64,000 nt of DNA from VXMO01 sp965205915 (GCA_965205915.1 OZ242191.1:2294001-2358000), one strand, 5' to 3'. Numbered from the stretch's first letter, positions 1 to 9,324 are shown. Translations and numbers: made by a program. The notes: generated from the letters alone by a model not told the origin.

Positions 1-2197
1 GCCGCCCGGCGCCGGCATCGTTCACCAGGTCAATCTCGAATACCTGGGCAGCGTTGTGATGACGCGAGAGCAGGACGGTGAAAAGGTTGTATTCCCGGAC
101 TCGCTCGTGGGCACGGACTCCCACACCACGATGATTAACGGACTCGGCATTCTTGGCTGGGGTGTCGGTGGTATTGAAGCCGAGGCCGTCATGCTCGACC
201 AGCCGTATTACATGCTTGCGCCGCGTGTCGTTGGTTTCAAGCTGTCAGGCAGTCTGCCGGAGGGCACGACGGCAACCGACCTCGTGCTCACTGTCACGGA
301 AATGCTGCGCGCCCACGGCGTCGTGGGGACATTCGTGGAGTTCTACGGCTCCGGCCTGACGGGCCTGCCCGTCGCGGATCGCGCAACCATCGCTAACATG
401 TCGCCTGAGTACGGCGCGACGATGGGCTATTTTCCCATTGACGACGAGACTTTGGCCTATCTGCGTCTTACGGGCCGGAGCCCGGAGCTGATCGAACTTG
501 TGGAGAAGTACGCGAAGGCGCAGGGACTGTTCCGCACCGATGACACCCCGGATCCGTCGTACTCGGACACACTTGAGCTTGACCTAAGCACCGTTGTGCC
601 GTCACTTGCCGGTCCCAAGCGTCCGCAGGACAGGGTGGAGCTGGGCAGCGTCAAGACCAGTTTCCAGGAGCATCTGACCTTGCCCCCCGCGCAGCGCGGC
701 TTTGGCCTGAGCGACGAGGAGGCCCAAACGACAGCCGTCGTCGGGCATGGCGTGGAGGCGTTTCAACTGGAGCATGGCTCGGTTGTCATTGCGGCGATTA
801 CCTCATGCACGAATACGTCTAACCCGTCAGTCATGATTGGCGCGGGACTTCTGGCCAAAAACGCCGTAACGTCCGGCATAACGACAAAGCCGTGGGTCAA
901 GACCTCAATGGCGCCCGGGTCAAAAGTCGTCACAGACTACCTTGAGGCTGCCGGTCTCGTGCCGTTCCTGGAGGCGCAGCGATTCCACACGGTTGGGTTC
1001 GGATGCACAACCTGCATCGGTAACTCGGGCCCGCTGCCGGAGGACATCGCCAACGCCATCGAGGACAGTGATCTTGTGGCGGCTGCCGTGCTTTCCGGCA
1101 ATCGCAACTTCGAGGGCCGCGTGAACCCGCACGTCAAGGCGAACTATCTTGCCTCACCGATGCTGGTCGTAGCCTACGCGCTCGCGGGGCGGATGGACAT
1201 TGATTTCGCCACCGAGCCACTTGGGACGGACCCCAACGGGCGCGGTGTGTTCCTGCGTGACATCTGGCCGTCTCAACATGCCATCCAGGATTCCATCTCG
1301 AACAACGTCAACCCGGAAATGTTCGAGAAGGAGTACGGGGCGATATTTGACGGTGATGAGCAGTGGCGGGAACTCGGCGCCCCGACCGGTGAACTCTTCG
1401 ACTGGGAACGCGACTCCACGTATGTTCAGGAGCCGCCGTTCTTCCGCGACTTCCCGCAGGAGCCGCCACCGCTGCCGGTTATCAACGACGCGCGCATTCT
1501 CGCAGTTCTCGGCGATTCCGTTACGACGGATCACATTTCTCCGGCGGGCAACATTGCCGCGCGCAGTCCGGCAGGGCAGTTCCTACAGGGACTTGACGTG
1601 TTGCAGGGGGATTTCAACTCGTACGGATCGCGTCGTGGCAATCACGAGATACTGATGCGCGGCACGTTCGCCAACATACGCATCAAGAACCAGATGCTGG
1701 ACGACGTGGAAGGCGGCTTCACTCTCAAGCTCCCCGAAGGTGAGCAGATGCCCATCTATGATGCCGCCATGCGCTACCAGCAAGAGGGTGTGCCGACGGT
1801 CATCTTTGGCGGCAAAGAGTACGGTTCAGGCTCCAGCCGTGATTGGGCGGCGAAGGGGCCGTATTTGCTCGGTGTGAAGGCCGCGCTTGCGGAGTCGTTT
1901 GAACGCATCCACCGTTCCAACCTGGTTGGAATGGGCGTGCTGCCGCTCCAGTTCCATGACGGCGAGAACGCCGCGACATACGGAATCACAGGACGCGAAA
2001 CTGTGACGATAGCAAGCTTGGACTCAGGCATAGAGCCGGGCCAAGACATCAACGTCACCGTGCGACGCGAGGATAGTTCAGAGACGACATTTGCGGCCAC
2101 CCTGCGAATCGATACGCAGGTGGAGGTCGATTACTACCGGAACGGCGGCATCCTGCACACGGTGTTGCGGAAGCTGCTAAACGAGGCGAGGAACTAG
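1..2197 (+). CDS. acnA: Aconitate hydratase, 3' part (gene starts left of the window)
   Basis: The reading frame is open from base 2, so the gene begins outside the window. About 732 residues are visible of a family usually near 900. The enzyme interconverts citrate and isocitrate in the TCA cycle using a [4Fe-4S] cluster. The cluster ligands are visible: the Cys of SCTNTSNPSVMIGAG and the two Cys of GCTTCIGNSGPLP. The C-terminal swivelling domain carries SVTTDHISPAGNI, GSRRGNHEI and YGSGSSRDWAAKGP, all hallmarks of the AcnA/IRP branch. The first visible residues, PPGAGIVHQVNLEYL, also match AcnA. The gene is followed by a convergent small gene. No lesion is seen and the identification is secure; only the 5' end is missing. 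Confidence 0.97.
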   Translation, partial: PPGAGIVHQVNLEYLGSVVMTREQDGEKVVFPDSLVGTDSHTTMINGLGILGWGVGGIEAEAVMLDQPYYMLAPRVVGFKLSGSLPEGTTATDLVLTVTEMLRAHGVVGTFVEFYGSGLTGLPVADRATIANMSPEYGATMGYFPIDDETLAYLRLTGRSPELIELVEKYAKAQGLFRTDDTPDPSYSDTLELDLSTVVPSLAGPKRPQDRVELGSVKTSFQEHLTLPPAQRGFGLSDEEAQTTAVVGHGVEAFQLEHGSVVIAAITSCTNTSNPSVMIGAGLLAKNAVTSGITTKPWVKTSMAPGSKVVTDYLEAAGLVPFLEAQRFHTVGFGCTTCIGNSGPLPEDIANAIEDSDLVAAAVLSGNRNFEGRVNPHVKANYLASPMLVVAYALAGRMDIDFATEPLGTDPNGRGVFLRDIWPSQHAIQDSISNNVNPEMFEKEYGAIFDGDEQWRELGAPTGELFDWERDSTYVQEPPFFRDFPQEPPPLPVINDARILAVLGDSVTTDHISPAGNIAARSPAGQFLQGLDVLQGDFNSYGSRRGNHEILMRGTFANIRIKNQMLDDVEGGFTLKLPEGEQMPIYDAAMRYQQEGVPTVIFGGKEYGSGSSRDWAAKGPYLLGVKAALAESFERIHRSNLVGMGVLPLQFHDGENAATYGITGRETVTIASLDSGIEPGQDINVTVRREDSSETTFAATLRIDTQVEVDYYRNGGILHTVLRKLLNEARN

Positions 2198-2255
2198 GGC
2201 GAACGAGCGGGCCGGTCTAGTCTTAGGCCCTGCATTTCTGGTGCCCGTTTACGGA

Positions 2256-2591
2256 TTAGGACGCAACCGTGATCACGGCAATGATCATTCCAATCAGCCC
2301 GGCTGCAACGGTGCCGACGATCGCAGTGCCGAATGTAGAGACGCGGCTGTCAAGCTTGTCAATCTTTGAATCCATTTCCCGGAATCTGGAGTCCATGTCT
2401 GAACGGAGAGAGTCGAATCGCGCGTCCATGCTGGAACGCAGTGAGTCGAACCTTGTGTCCATGTCGGAGCGCAAGGTATCAACCTTCCGGTCTACGCCCT
2501 GAACAATCTGGTTTAGGTCGTTCAGGCGCTCGCTTATCTGCTCGTAGGAGCCTTCGAGCCTGCTGAGCCGTTCTTCCACCGACGATGTCAT
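2256..2591 (-). CDS. Small coiled-coil protein with C-terminal membrane segment
   Basis: This is a 111-residue protein of unknown function. Residues 5-90 form a heptad-rich coiled coil with a short internal repeat, D(M)D(T/A/S)RFDSLRS, seen three times around residues 43-72. A single hydrophobic segment near residues 88-108 (GTAIVGTVAAGLIGMIIAVI) would anchor it in the membrane with the coil in the cytoplasm. The layout matches the 81-residue protein at 8155-8400, and the two look like distant paralogues. It lies between acnA (convergent) and fabF (same strand), separated from fabF by a 16-bp hairpin. Small coiled-coil/TM proteins of this type are common and are often annotated as hypothetical or DUF1640-like; I do not assign a role. 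Confidence 0.7.
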   Translation of the reverse strand: MTSSVEERLSRLEGSYEQISERLNDLNQIVQGVDRKVDTLRSDMDTRFDSLRSSMDARFDSLRSDMDSRFREMDSKIDKLDSRVSTFGTAIVGTVAAGLIGMIIAVITVAS

Positions 2592-2617
2592 GGTGACAGT
2601 CTACTCCCGAACGCAGA

Positions 2618-2651
2618 GCACGGGGTATGGACTACAGTCCATACCCCGTGC
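2618..2651 (-). terminator. Perfect 16-bp hairpin downstream of fabF
   Basis: GCACGGGGTATGGACT (2618-2633) and its exact reverse complement (2636-2651) are separated by two bases. It lies 40 bases after the fabF stop and 26 bases before the start of the coiled-coil gene, both on the minus strand. There is no clear T run on either side, so it may act as an intrinsic-like terminator, an RNA stabiliser or a protein site rather than a canonical terminator. Confidence 0.5.
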
Positions 2652-2690
2652 CATTCAGTCATAGTTAGTCGCGTTGGTGTCGCCTCGCGC

Positions 2691-3950
2691 CTAGTCCATC
2701 TTTGTGAACACCACGCAGGCGTTTTGGCCGCCGAAGCCGAAGCTGTTGGAGAGCGCGACGCGTACGTCGGCATCTCGCGCCTCGTTCGGCACGTAATCAA
2801 GATCGCAGGCCGGGTCCGGCGTTAGCAGGTTGATGGTCGGGTGGATGACGCCCGTCTGAATGGACTTCACGACAGCAATCGCCTCAACGCCGCCCGCCGC
2901 GCCCAACGCGTGCCCAATCATGGACTTGGTGGAACTGACCGGAATCTTATAGGCCATGTCGCCAAACACGGCTTTGATGGCCGTTGTCTCGGCGGTATCG
3001 CCAAGTGGTGTGGATGTCCCGTGCGCGTTGATGTAGTTGACAGCAGAGGGATCTATGCCGGCGTTTTCGAGCGCCCAGCGCATGGTTCGCGCCGCGCCCG
3101 CGCCGTCTTCGCGCGGCTGCACAAAGTCGAATGCGTCGGATGATGCGCCGTAGCCGGACACCTCGGCAAGAATGTTCGCGCCGCGCGCCTGAGCATGCGT
3201 GAGCGACTCAAGAATCAGGATGCCGGCAGCCTCCGTTGGCACAAATCCGTCGCGGTCCAAATCAAATGGGCGGGATGCCCCATGAGGGTCACCCTTCCGC
3301 TGGGAGAGGGCGCGCATGGCGCAGAACGCCGCCAGTCCCTGCGCGCAGATGGACGACTCAGACCCGCCGGAGACGATGATGTCTGCCCGGCCGGATCGAA
3401 TGACTTCGGCAGCATCCCCAATTGCCTGAGTTCCTGCAGCGCAGGCAGTGATGACAGTGTTGTTATAGCCCTCAAGTTGGAGCGCCATGGCGACGTTTGC
3501 GGCTGCCATGTTGGGCAGCATCTTGGACATATAGATGGGGCTGACTTTGCTCCAGCCTCTTTCCCAGAAGATTCGGCTCTGCTCCTCCGTATCCGGATAG
3601 CTGCCGATACCATTGCCCAGTAGGACGCCGATGCGCTCCCGATTCTCCGTTTCCAGATCCACGCCGGCGTTCTCTATGGCCTGCCGAGACGCTGCGACAG
3701 CGAGTTGGGAGAATCGCGCGAGTCGACGCACTTGCTTGGCAGGCATGTACTCGCTCGCGTCGAAGTTGTGTACCTCTCCGGCAACGCCACACGGAAATTC
3801 CGAGGCGTCGAAACTCTCGATATAGTCGATGCCACTACGGCCATCGACAAGTCCCTTCCAGTACTCATCCACTGAATTGCCGAGCGGTGTAAGGGCGCCC
3901 ATGCCTGTGACGACTACCCGCTGATCCATTGTTCGATCCTGCGCCGCCAT
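2691..3950 (-). CDS. fabF: Beta-ketoacyl-ACP synthase II
   Basis: This 419-residue condensing enzyme elongates acyl-ACP with malonyl-ACP in fatty acid synthesis. The KAS II catalytic triad is present: Cys170 in TACAAGTQAIGDA, His310 in NAHGTSTPLGDTA and His347 in KSMIGHALGAAGG. The length is typical of FabF (about 410-420). The chosen ATG at 3950 has AAGGAG about 7 bases upstream; a second in-frame Met (MDQRVVVTGMG) at residue 8 is a possible alternative. It lies 45 bases downstream of folC on the same strand, and no acpP or fabG is adjacent. The gene is intact and ordinary in codon use. Confidence 0.96.
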   Translation of the reverse strand: MAAQDRTMDQRVVVTGMGALTPLGNSVDEYWKGLVDGRSGIDYIESFDASEFPCGVAGEVHNFDASEYMPAKQVRRLARFSQLAVAASRQAIENAGVDLETENRERIGVLLGNGIGSYPDTEEQSRIFWERGWSKVSPIYMSKMLPNMAAANVAMALQLEGYNNTVITACAAGTQAIGDAAEVIRSGRADIIVSGGSESSICAQGLAAFCAMRALSQRKGDPHGASRPFDLDRDGFVPTEAAGILILESLTHAQARGANILAEVSGYGASSDAFDFVQPREDGAGAARTMRWALENAGIDPSAVNYINAHGTSTPLGDTAETTAIKAVFGDMAYKIPVSSTKSMIGHALGAAGGVEAIAVVKSIQTGVIHPTINLLTPDPACDLDYVPNEARDADVRVALSNSFGFGGQNACVVFTKMD

Positions 3951-3995
3951 TCCTGTTCTCCTTCCCCGATCTCTTTCCCGCCGGATTTCCCGCGC

Positions 3996-5381
3996 TCAGT
4001 ACGCTGATTCGTCAGGCTTAATTGCTAGTATGTGTTCGCGCGCCTCGGCCACGACGAACAGGGAACCCGTTACGAGTACGAGAGACGAGGGGCCGCCCTC
4101 GATCCTCGCCCGTTCGATAGCCGCTGCCACAGTTGGCTCGGGCCTCACGGGAACTCCCGCCTCCCATAGTTTATCTGCTACGTCATCCGGCGACATTGCG
4201 CGGGGACTGCGGGAAGCTGTCGCGAATGCGCCTGTGGCTACCATCCCTATCTCCCGCGCTATTCCGCCAACATCCTTGTCAGAGGCCGCTCCAAGCACAA
4301 GCTGAACCTCGCGGCCCGGAAACGTTTCCCTTATTGTCTCAGCCAAACGCGCCGCCGAATAGGGGTTGTGCGCGCCGTCCGCAACAATCAACGGTGACTC
4401 ACTGAGAATCTCTACCCGGCCCGGCCAACGGACGCCGCTGAAACCCGTGTACACATCATCATATGGAACGGGGTAGTGGAGGTCGCGGAGGCGTTCGAGC
4501 ATGGCCATCGCCAGCGACGCATTTTCCAGCTGGTGTTCGCCCAAAAGGCTGGTTCGCAAGCTGTGCTCGATTGGACGGTCACCGACATTGCCCCACATGG
4601 TGAAGTCCTGTCCGGACAGCGCCGCGAAATCGCGCCGCCAGAACACATCACGACGGAGCAGGGTCAGGGGCGCGCCAAGCTCCGCACTCCGGGCCACGAT
4701 CACGTCCGCGGCGTCCGATTCCTGCGGCGCGGAAACGACGGGCACGCCGGGTTTGATGATGCCCGCCTTTTCGGTGGCGATTTCGCGGATGGTCGAACCT
4801 AGAAAAGCCTCGTGGTCGAGGCTTATGGAAGTGATGCCGGTGACGGCGGGCTCGACGACGTTGGTGGAATCGAGGCGGCCGCCAAGCCCCACCTCGATGA
4901 CCTGCATCTCAACATTGTTTGTGCGAAAAGTAACGAACGCCATCGCGGTTAGCGCCTCAAACGTCGTTATCTCTCCAAATGAGCCGGCCGAGTTAACAGC
5001 CTCAACGGCCGGCCTAACGGTGATGGCTGCGTCAACAATATCCTGCTCTGAACACAGGTAGCCGTTGATGGCGATGCGTTCGCGAATGGTGTGGAGGTGT
5101 GGCGATGTGAAGAGACCCGTGCGGTAGCCTGCGGTTGTAAGGGCGGCGGCGAGCATGGCGCACGTGCTGCCCTTGCCCTTTGTGCCCGCGACGTGCAGCG
5201 TCACGGGGCCGACGTGGGGATTTCCCAGGCGGCGCAACAGCTCATGCACACGGTCCAGATTCCAGCGGCGGGTCGCGATGGGCGCGTCGCCGTCGTCACC
5301 CTCCTGCAGGTGCGATGGCGCGACGGCGCGCTCGAAATTCGTCATGCCAAGCAGCCACGCCACAGCCTCGGAATAGTCCAT
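3996..5381 (-). CDS. folC: Folylpolyglutamate synthase / dihydrofolate synthase
   Basis: This Mur-ligase-family enzyme adds glutamate to (dihydro)folate using ATP. The P-loop VAGTKGKGSTCAMLAAAL lies about 65 residues in. GLGGRLDSTN and the C-terminal VADGAHNPYSAARLAETI are typical FolC motifs. The frame can be extended 24 codons upstream to 5453, but those residues are not family-like and MDYSEAVAWLLG at 5381 is the usual FolC beginning, giving 461 residues. The gene is transcribed away from alaS, so the 100 bases between the two starts should hold divergent promoters. TACAAT at 5418-5423 is a plausible -10 box for the alaS side but lacks a clear -35. Confidence 0.94.
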   Translation of the reverse strand: MDYSEAVAWLLGMTNFERAVAPSHLQEGDDGDAPIATRRWNLDRVHELLRRLGNPHVGPVTLHVAGTKGKGSTCAMLAAALTTAGYRTGLFTSPHLHTIRERIAINGYLCSEQDIVDAAITVRPAVEAVNSAGSFGEITTFEALTAMAFVTFRTNNVEMQVIEVGLGGRLDSTNVVEPAVTGITSISLDHEAFLGSTIREIATEKAGIIKPGVPVVSAPQESDAADVIVARSAELGAPLTLLRRDVFWRRDFAALSGQDFTMWGNVGDRPIEHSLRTSLLGEHQLENASLAMAMLERLRDLHYPVPYDDVYTGFSGVRWPGRVEILSESPLIVADGAHNPYSAARLAETIRETFPGREVQLVLGAASDKDVGGIAREIGMVATGAFATASRSPRAMSPDDVADKLWEAGVPVRPEPTVAAAIERARIEGGPSSLVLVTGSLFVVAEAREHILAIKPDESAY

Positions 5382-5480
5382 AGCTTGAGTATAGGGCCGT
5401 GTCGCCTTGCGCTCGGCTACAATTAAGACCTGGACCGAGTGCCGACGTAGCAATCACGTCCTGGAGTTGAACCGCGAACC

Positions 5481-8165
5481 ATGACATCCGAAATGCCACC
5501 GTATCGAACAGGCCCTGAATTGCGGGAGCTGTTCCTGAACTACTTTGAATCCAGGGGGCATACCCGTTTGCCCTCCTCGTCTCTCGTTCCCCAGGACGAT
5601 CCGACGTTGCTTTTCACGACGGCGGGCATGGTGCAATTCAAGCCGTATTTCCTGGGCGTATCGGCGCCGCCCAATCGCCGTCTAACGACCGTGCAGAAGT
5701 CGTTTCGCACGACAGACATCGGCGAAGTCGGTGACACCACCCACCTGACGTTCTTTGAGATGCTGGGCAACTTTTCTTTCGGCGATTACTTCAAGCAAGG
5801 AGCAATCGGACACGCGTGGGAGCTCTGTACGCAGAGCCTCGGCCTGAACGCAGACCGGCTCTGGGCCACCGCCTACACGGACGACGATGAGACGGCAAGG
5901 CTATGGGAGCAGACCGGGGTGCCGGCTGAGCGCATACGCCGATTCGGAGCCTCGGACAATTGGTGGGGTCCGGCCGGCAATAGCGGCCCATGCGGGCCAT
6001 GCTCCGAGATTCACTATGATCTGACGCCGGGGGAGCCGTTCCATGACGACTCCTGCGGCCCCAACTGTGAGTGCGGGCGTTTCGTGGAGATATGGAATCT
6101 CGTGTTCATGGAGTTCGACCAGGCGGAGGACGGCTCAAGGACGCCGCTGGAGCAGAAGAACATCGACACGGGCATGGGTCTTGAGAGGCTCGCGGCTATC
6201 ATCCAGCGTGCCGAGAACATTTATGCCACTGACCTCTTTCAGCCGGTCATCGCCCGGGCGGAGGCCATCGCCGGTTTCGGGTATGGGCAGGATGGAGAGA
6301 CTGACCGAGCTTTGAGGGTGATGGCGGAGCACGCTCGCTCCGGCGCGTTCCTGATCATGGACGGCGTAACGCCCGGCAATGAAGGGCGCGGCTATGTGTT
6401 GCGGCGGATGCTGCGGCGGGGCATCCGGTTCGCTCAGCGGCTGGGTGTTAATGAGCCGTTCCTCGGACGAATTATCACCGAGGCCGTTATTCCACAGATG
6501 GCATCCGCATATCCGGCGCTCATCGATGCTCGGGATCATATTGTCCAGACGGTGACGCGCGAGGAGGAGCAGTTCCAACGAACGCTGTCCGTCGGCATCG
6601 CGCTTCTCGACGAGGTGATGGCGCGGATGGAGGCGGACGCCGAATCCGTCGTGCCGGGCGATACGCTCTTTCGTCTCTATGACACATACGGCTTTCCTGT
6701 GGAACTCGCGGAGGAGATTGCCCTCGACCGCGGCATGAGTGTCGACCGTGAGGGTTTCCAGCAGGAGATGGACGAGCAACGAGCGCGGGGCAGGGCGGCA
6801 ACGACGTTTGGCGGAGGAGCTGAGGGTTCGGAGGCCCATCGCCTTCTGTCCGGCCTCTCAACACAGTTCACCGGCTATGACGTTGCGCGGGATGAGAGCA
6901 CGGTCACGGGTCTGATCGTGGGCGGTGGCGTGACCGAATCAGCCTCCCGGCATCAGCAGGTGGAGATCGTCACGGCTCGCACGCCGTTCTATCCGGAGGG
7001 TGGCGGGCAGGTTGGCGATGTCGGCGTGATACGCGGCCCCTCCGGCCTCGCCCGCATCACGGACACCCAACGGCCTGTTGCAGAGCGCCCGGAATTCATC
7101 GTTCATATTGGCATCGTTGAGGAGGGCACTCTCAGTATTGGCGACACCGTGACCCTTGAGGTGGATCCGACGATGCGAGGGCAGTCCACGCGCCATCACA
7201 CGGCAACCCATCTGCTCCACGCCGCGCTGCGCGCCACGCTTGGCGGACACGTGCGGCAGGCGGGTTCCTATGTATCACCGGACCACCTGCGCTTTGACTT
7301 CTCCCACATGGCATCGCTCAATGAGCATGAGATTGCCGCGGTAACACATGCCGTGAACGCCCGCGTTATCCGCAACATCGTTGTGCAGTCGCAGGCGCAG
7401 CCCATCCAGGACGCGTTGGCGTCCGGCGCGCTCGCGTTCTTCGGCGATCGCTACGGCAGCGAGGTGCGTACCGTCTCCATCGCCGGAGAGAGCGGCGGCG
7501 CGCCGTTCAGCCATGAACTATGCGGCGGCACGCACGTCCACGCGACTGGCGAGGTCGGATTCATCTACGTGGTCAGCGAAAGTTCAGTCGGCGCAGGAAT
7601 GAGGCGAGTGGAGGCCGTGGCGGGTTCAAGCGCCGATGATTTATTGCGCAGCCGCATGTCGGTCCTCGAACGCCTATCGCGCCAACTGACCGTGCCGGTG
7701 GATGAGATTGAAGCGCGCATCGCAGATCAGATGGCGGAGGCCGACCGCCTGCGTCGCCGCACGGAGGAGCTTGAGCGTGAGCGAGCCCGGTCCCAGATTC
7801 AGACACTCCTACAACAGACAACAACGGTGGGCGAGCCGCCGATAACGCTGTTGTCCGCGCGTGTTTCGGACATTACATCAGTGGAGCTACTGCGGGACAT
7901 TGCAGACAAGACACGCAGCGCGCTCGGCTCAGGAATCGTGGTGCTAGGCGCGGATGTTGATGGCAGACCGTCGCTGGCATGCGCGATTAGCGCGGACATT
8001 GTCGAACGCGGCGATGCCTATGATGCGGCGCGAATCGTCAAACAGGCGGCCGCGATTGTTGGCGGCGGGGGCGGAGGCCGAAAATACTTCGCCAGTGCAG
8101 GCGGCCGAGACGCGAGCAAGCTAGATGAGGCGCTAACCGCGGTGGCGGGGATAGTCACTCAATAA
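5481..8165 (+). CDS. alaS: Alanyl-tRNA synthetase
   Basis: This 894-residue class II aminoacyl-tRNA synthetase charges tRNA-Ala. The N-terminal catalytic core (LRELFLNYFESRGHTRLPSS onward) is followed by the editing domain with HHTATHLLHAALR and the C-terminal zinc-type motif CGGTHVHATGEVG. A coiled-coil and oligomerisation/C-Ala domain ends in GGGGGGRKYFASAGGRD. The length is standard (about 870-900). Its last 11 bases overlap the end of the convergent small gene at 8155-8400. No lesions are seen. Confidence 0.97.
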   Translation: MTSEMPPYRTGPELRELFLNYFESRGHTRLPSSSLVPQDDPTLLFTTAGMVQFKPYFLGVSAPPNRRLTTVQKSFRTTDIGEVGDTTHLTFFEMLGNFSFGDYFKQGAIGHAWELCTQSLGLNADRLWATAYTDDDETARLWEQTGVPAERIRRFGASDNWWGPAGNSGPCGPCSEIHYDLTPGEPFHDDSCGPNCECGRFVEIWNLVFMEFDQAEDGSRTPLEQKNIDTGMGLERLAAIIQRAENIYATDLFQPVIARAEAIAGFGYGQDGETDRALRVMAEHARSGAFLIMDGVTPGNEGRGYVLRRMLRRGIRFAQRLGVNEPFLGRIITEAVIPQMASAYPALIDARDHIVQTVTREEEQFQRTLSVGIALLDEVMARMEADAESVVPGDTLFRLYDTYGFPVELAEEIALDRGMSVDREGFQQEMDEQRARGRAATTFGGGAEGSEAHRLLSGLSTQFTGYDVARDESTVTGLIVGGGVTESASRHQQVEIVTARTPFYPEGGGQVGDVGVIRGPSGLARITDTQRPVAERPEFIVHIGIVEEGTLSIGDTVTLEVDPTMRGQSTRHHTATHLLHAALRATLGGHVRQAGSYVSPDHLRFDFSHMASLNEHEIAAVTHAVNARVIRNIVVQSQAQPIQDALASGALAFFGDRYGSEVRTVSIAGESGGAPFSHELCGGTHVHATGEVGFIYVVSESSVGAGMRRVEAVAGSSADDLLRSRMSVLERLSRQLTVPVDEIEARIADQMAEADRLRRRTEELERERARSQIQTLLQQTTTVGEPPITLLSARVSDITSVELLRDIADKTRSALGSGIVVLGADVDGRPSLACAISADIVERGDAYDAARIVKQAAAIVGGGGGGRKYFASAGGRDASKLDEALTAVAGIVTQ

Positions 8166-8400
8166 ATTGAGTAGCGATCACGCCCGCCATTATCGTGAAC
8201 CACGATCCAAGTACCAGAGCAATCATGGTGTTCTTGAAGCCACTAAGTTCGGCTCGTAAGTCATTCATCTCAGAACGGACGTTGTCTACTGCTCGCTGCA
8301 GCGTGTCTATCCTAGGGCTCAGTTCGTCGAACCGCCCTTCCAGCTTTGCCACACGCTGACCGAGGTCTTGGGGCTGTTCAGTCTGTTGCTGAGTTGTCAT
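8155..8400 (-). CDS. Small coiled-coil protein with C-terminal membrane anchor
   Basis: This 81-residue protein has a hydrophilic coil at residues 12-55 (LGQRVAKLEGRFDELSPRID...) and one C-terminal transmembrane segment (MIALVLGSWFTIMAGVIA). Its ATG overlaps the stop of the upstream nucleotidyltransferase as ATGA, so the two are very likely translated together. Its 3' end overlaps alaS by 11 bases. The architecture resembles the protein at 2256-2591. The function is unknown; the coupling to an MNT-domain gene suggests a membrane-tethered partner, but this is inference. Confidence 0.65.
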   Translation of the reverse strand: MTTQQQTEQPQDLGQRVAKLEGRFDELSPRIDTLQRAVDNVRSEMNDLRAELSGFKNTMIALVLGSWFTIMAGVIATQFIE

Positions 8401-8783
8401 AGCCTATCTGCCTTACCGACATCCTCAGTATAGCGGGCAGAATCGTCGAGTGGGACCTGGTAAGAGATCGCTCCTGTGGAATCGTAGACCGGAGTCCTTG
8501 TCCGCTTGACCGACTCAAGGAAATAGGGGTTGCTTATCGATGACTTCACTACGAGATCCACGGGTCGGCCAGACAAGCCCGTGAGGGCATCAAGAAGCCC
8601 AAAGTAAGAATCCGCATACGCGTTCGTGGCCGATGCGCCAAACTCCACCAGGAAGTCCAGATCACTACCTTCTTGCCCGAAGTGGCCCGTCGCGGCAGAG
8701 CCAAAGATGTCCAGCCGCTCGACTCCGTAGCGGAGGCAGAGGTTTCTCAACTCATCCGCGCGTTCCGTAATGACTGGTATCAT
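8397..8783 (-). CDS. MNT-type minimal nucleotidyltransferase
   Basis: This is a small polymerase-beta-fold nucleotidyltransferase of about 128 residues. LDIFGSAATG is the nucleotide-binding GS motif. GSDLDFLVEF supplies the paired Asp residues, and RPVDLVVKSSI holds the third Asp region. Such proteins (MntA/MNT) are usually antitoxins that AMPylate a HEPN toxin. No HEPN gene is adjacent; instead the stop overlaps (ATGA) the start of a small coiled-coil/TM gene. The start at 8783 (MIPVITERADELRNLC) is preferred over 8801 because GGAGG lies about 8 bases upstream. The C-terminal 30 residues are variable. Confidence 0.8.
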   Translation of the reverse strand: MIPVITERADELRNLCLRYGVERLDIFGSAATGHFGQEGSDLDFLVEFGASATNAYADSYFGLLDALTGLSGRPVDLVVKSSISNPYFLESVKRTRTPVYDSTGAISYQVPLDDSARYTEDVGKADRL

Positions 8784-8913
8784 TCCTAGGCCTCCAGGCA
8801 AGCAAACCCTTTAGGCGGTCGCGTCTATTGTGCCGTGTGGGGCGGCTGGAAAGGTTCTTGGAATTCTCTCTGCGCTTGGAATGACATTTGAGGCGCGGGG
8901 CAAAGCGCGTGGT

Positions 8914-9324
8914 TCAGATTTCTTGATTGAACGGGTTTAGCACCGTTAAGCCAAGGCGTTCAAAGTCGCGGACGTTGCGTGTGACGACGGTCAGTGAATG
9001 CACGATGGCGACGGCGGCGATCATAGCGTCCTCAATGAGCGCCTTTGATTGCCGGTGCATCAACTTCGCCCATTCCCGAAAGGCGTCTGCATCGACCGAA
9101 AGAACCCTATAGGTCGACCGTACGTCATCCAGCCATTCTTCTATTTGCGCGGCCTTGTAAAGATTCTTCTCCCGGGAGATCTCAATTCCGGCTTGAATTT
9201 CACCTATCGTGACCGCCGAGAGATAGAGTTGTGCCGCCGGAGTGGCTTCCAACCATCGGACGGCGGAAATGTTTGGTCGGGGCTTGCGAAATTCCGAGAC
9301 GACGTTCGTGTCGAGGAGGTACAT
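8914..9324 (-). CDS. PIN-domain ribonuclease toxin (VapC/FitB-like)
   Basis: This 136-residue PIN-domain protein is predicted to be a Mg2+-dependent endoribonuclease. The acidic residues of the active site are visible: LLDTNVVSE near the N-terminus, IGEIQAG in the middle, EDAMIAAVAI and TRNVRDFERLG toward the C-terminus. The sequence order and the RNVRDF motif are typical of the FitB-like branch. It starts 12 bases after the Phd-like antitoxin gene on the same strand, the usual antitoxin-toxin order, so the pair is most likely co-transcribed and autoregulated. No lesion is seen. Confidence 0.9.
   Translation of the reverse strand: MYLLDTNVVSEFRKPRPNISAVRWLEATPAAQLYLSAVTIGEIQAGIEISREKNLYKAAQIEEWLDDVRSTYRVLSVDADAFREWAKLMHRQSKALIEDAMIAAVAIVHSLTVVTRNVRDFERLGLTVLNPFNQEI

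Noticed and set aside
5385..5423. Full sigma-70 promoter for alaS
   Set aside because: TACAAT is a fair -10 box but the nearest TTGAGT is 27 bases upstream, too far for a -35.
6135..6839. 234-residue antisense frame inside alaS
   Set aside because: It is the shadow of a well-conserved gene in GC-rich DNA and resembles no family.
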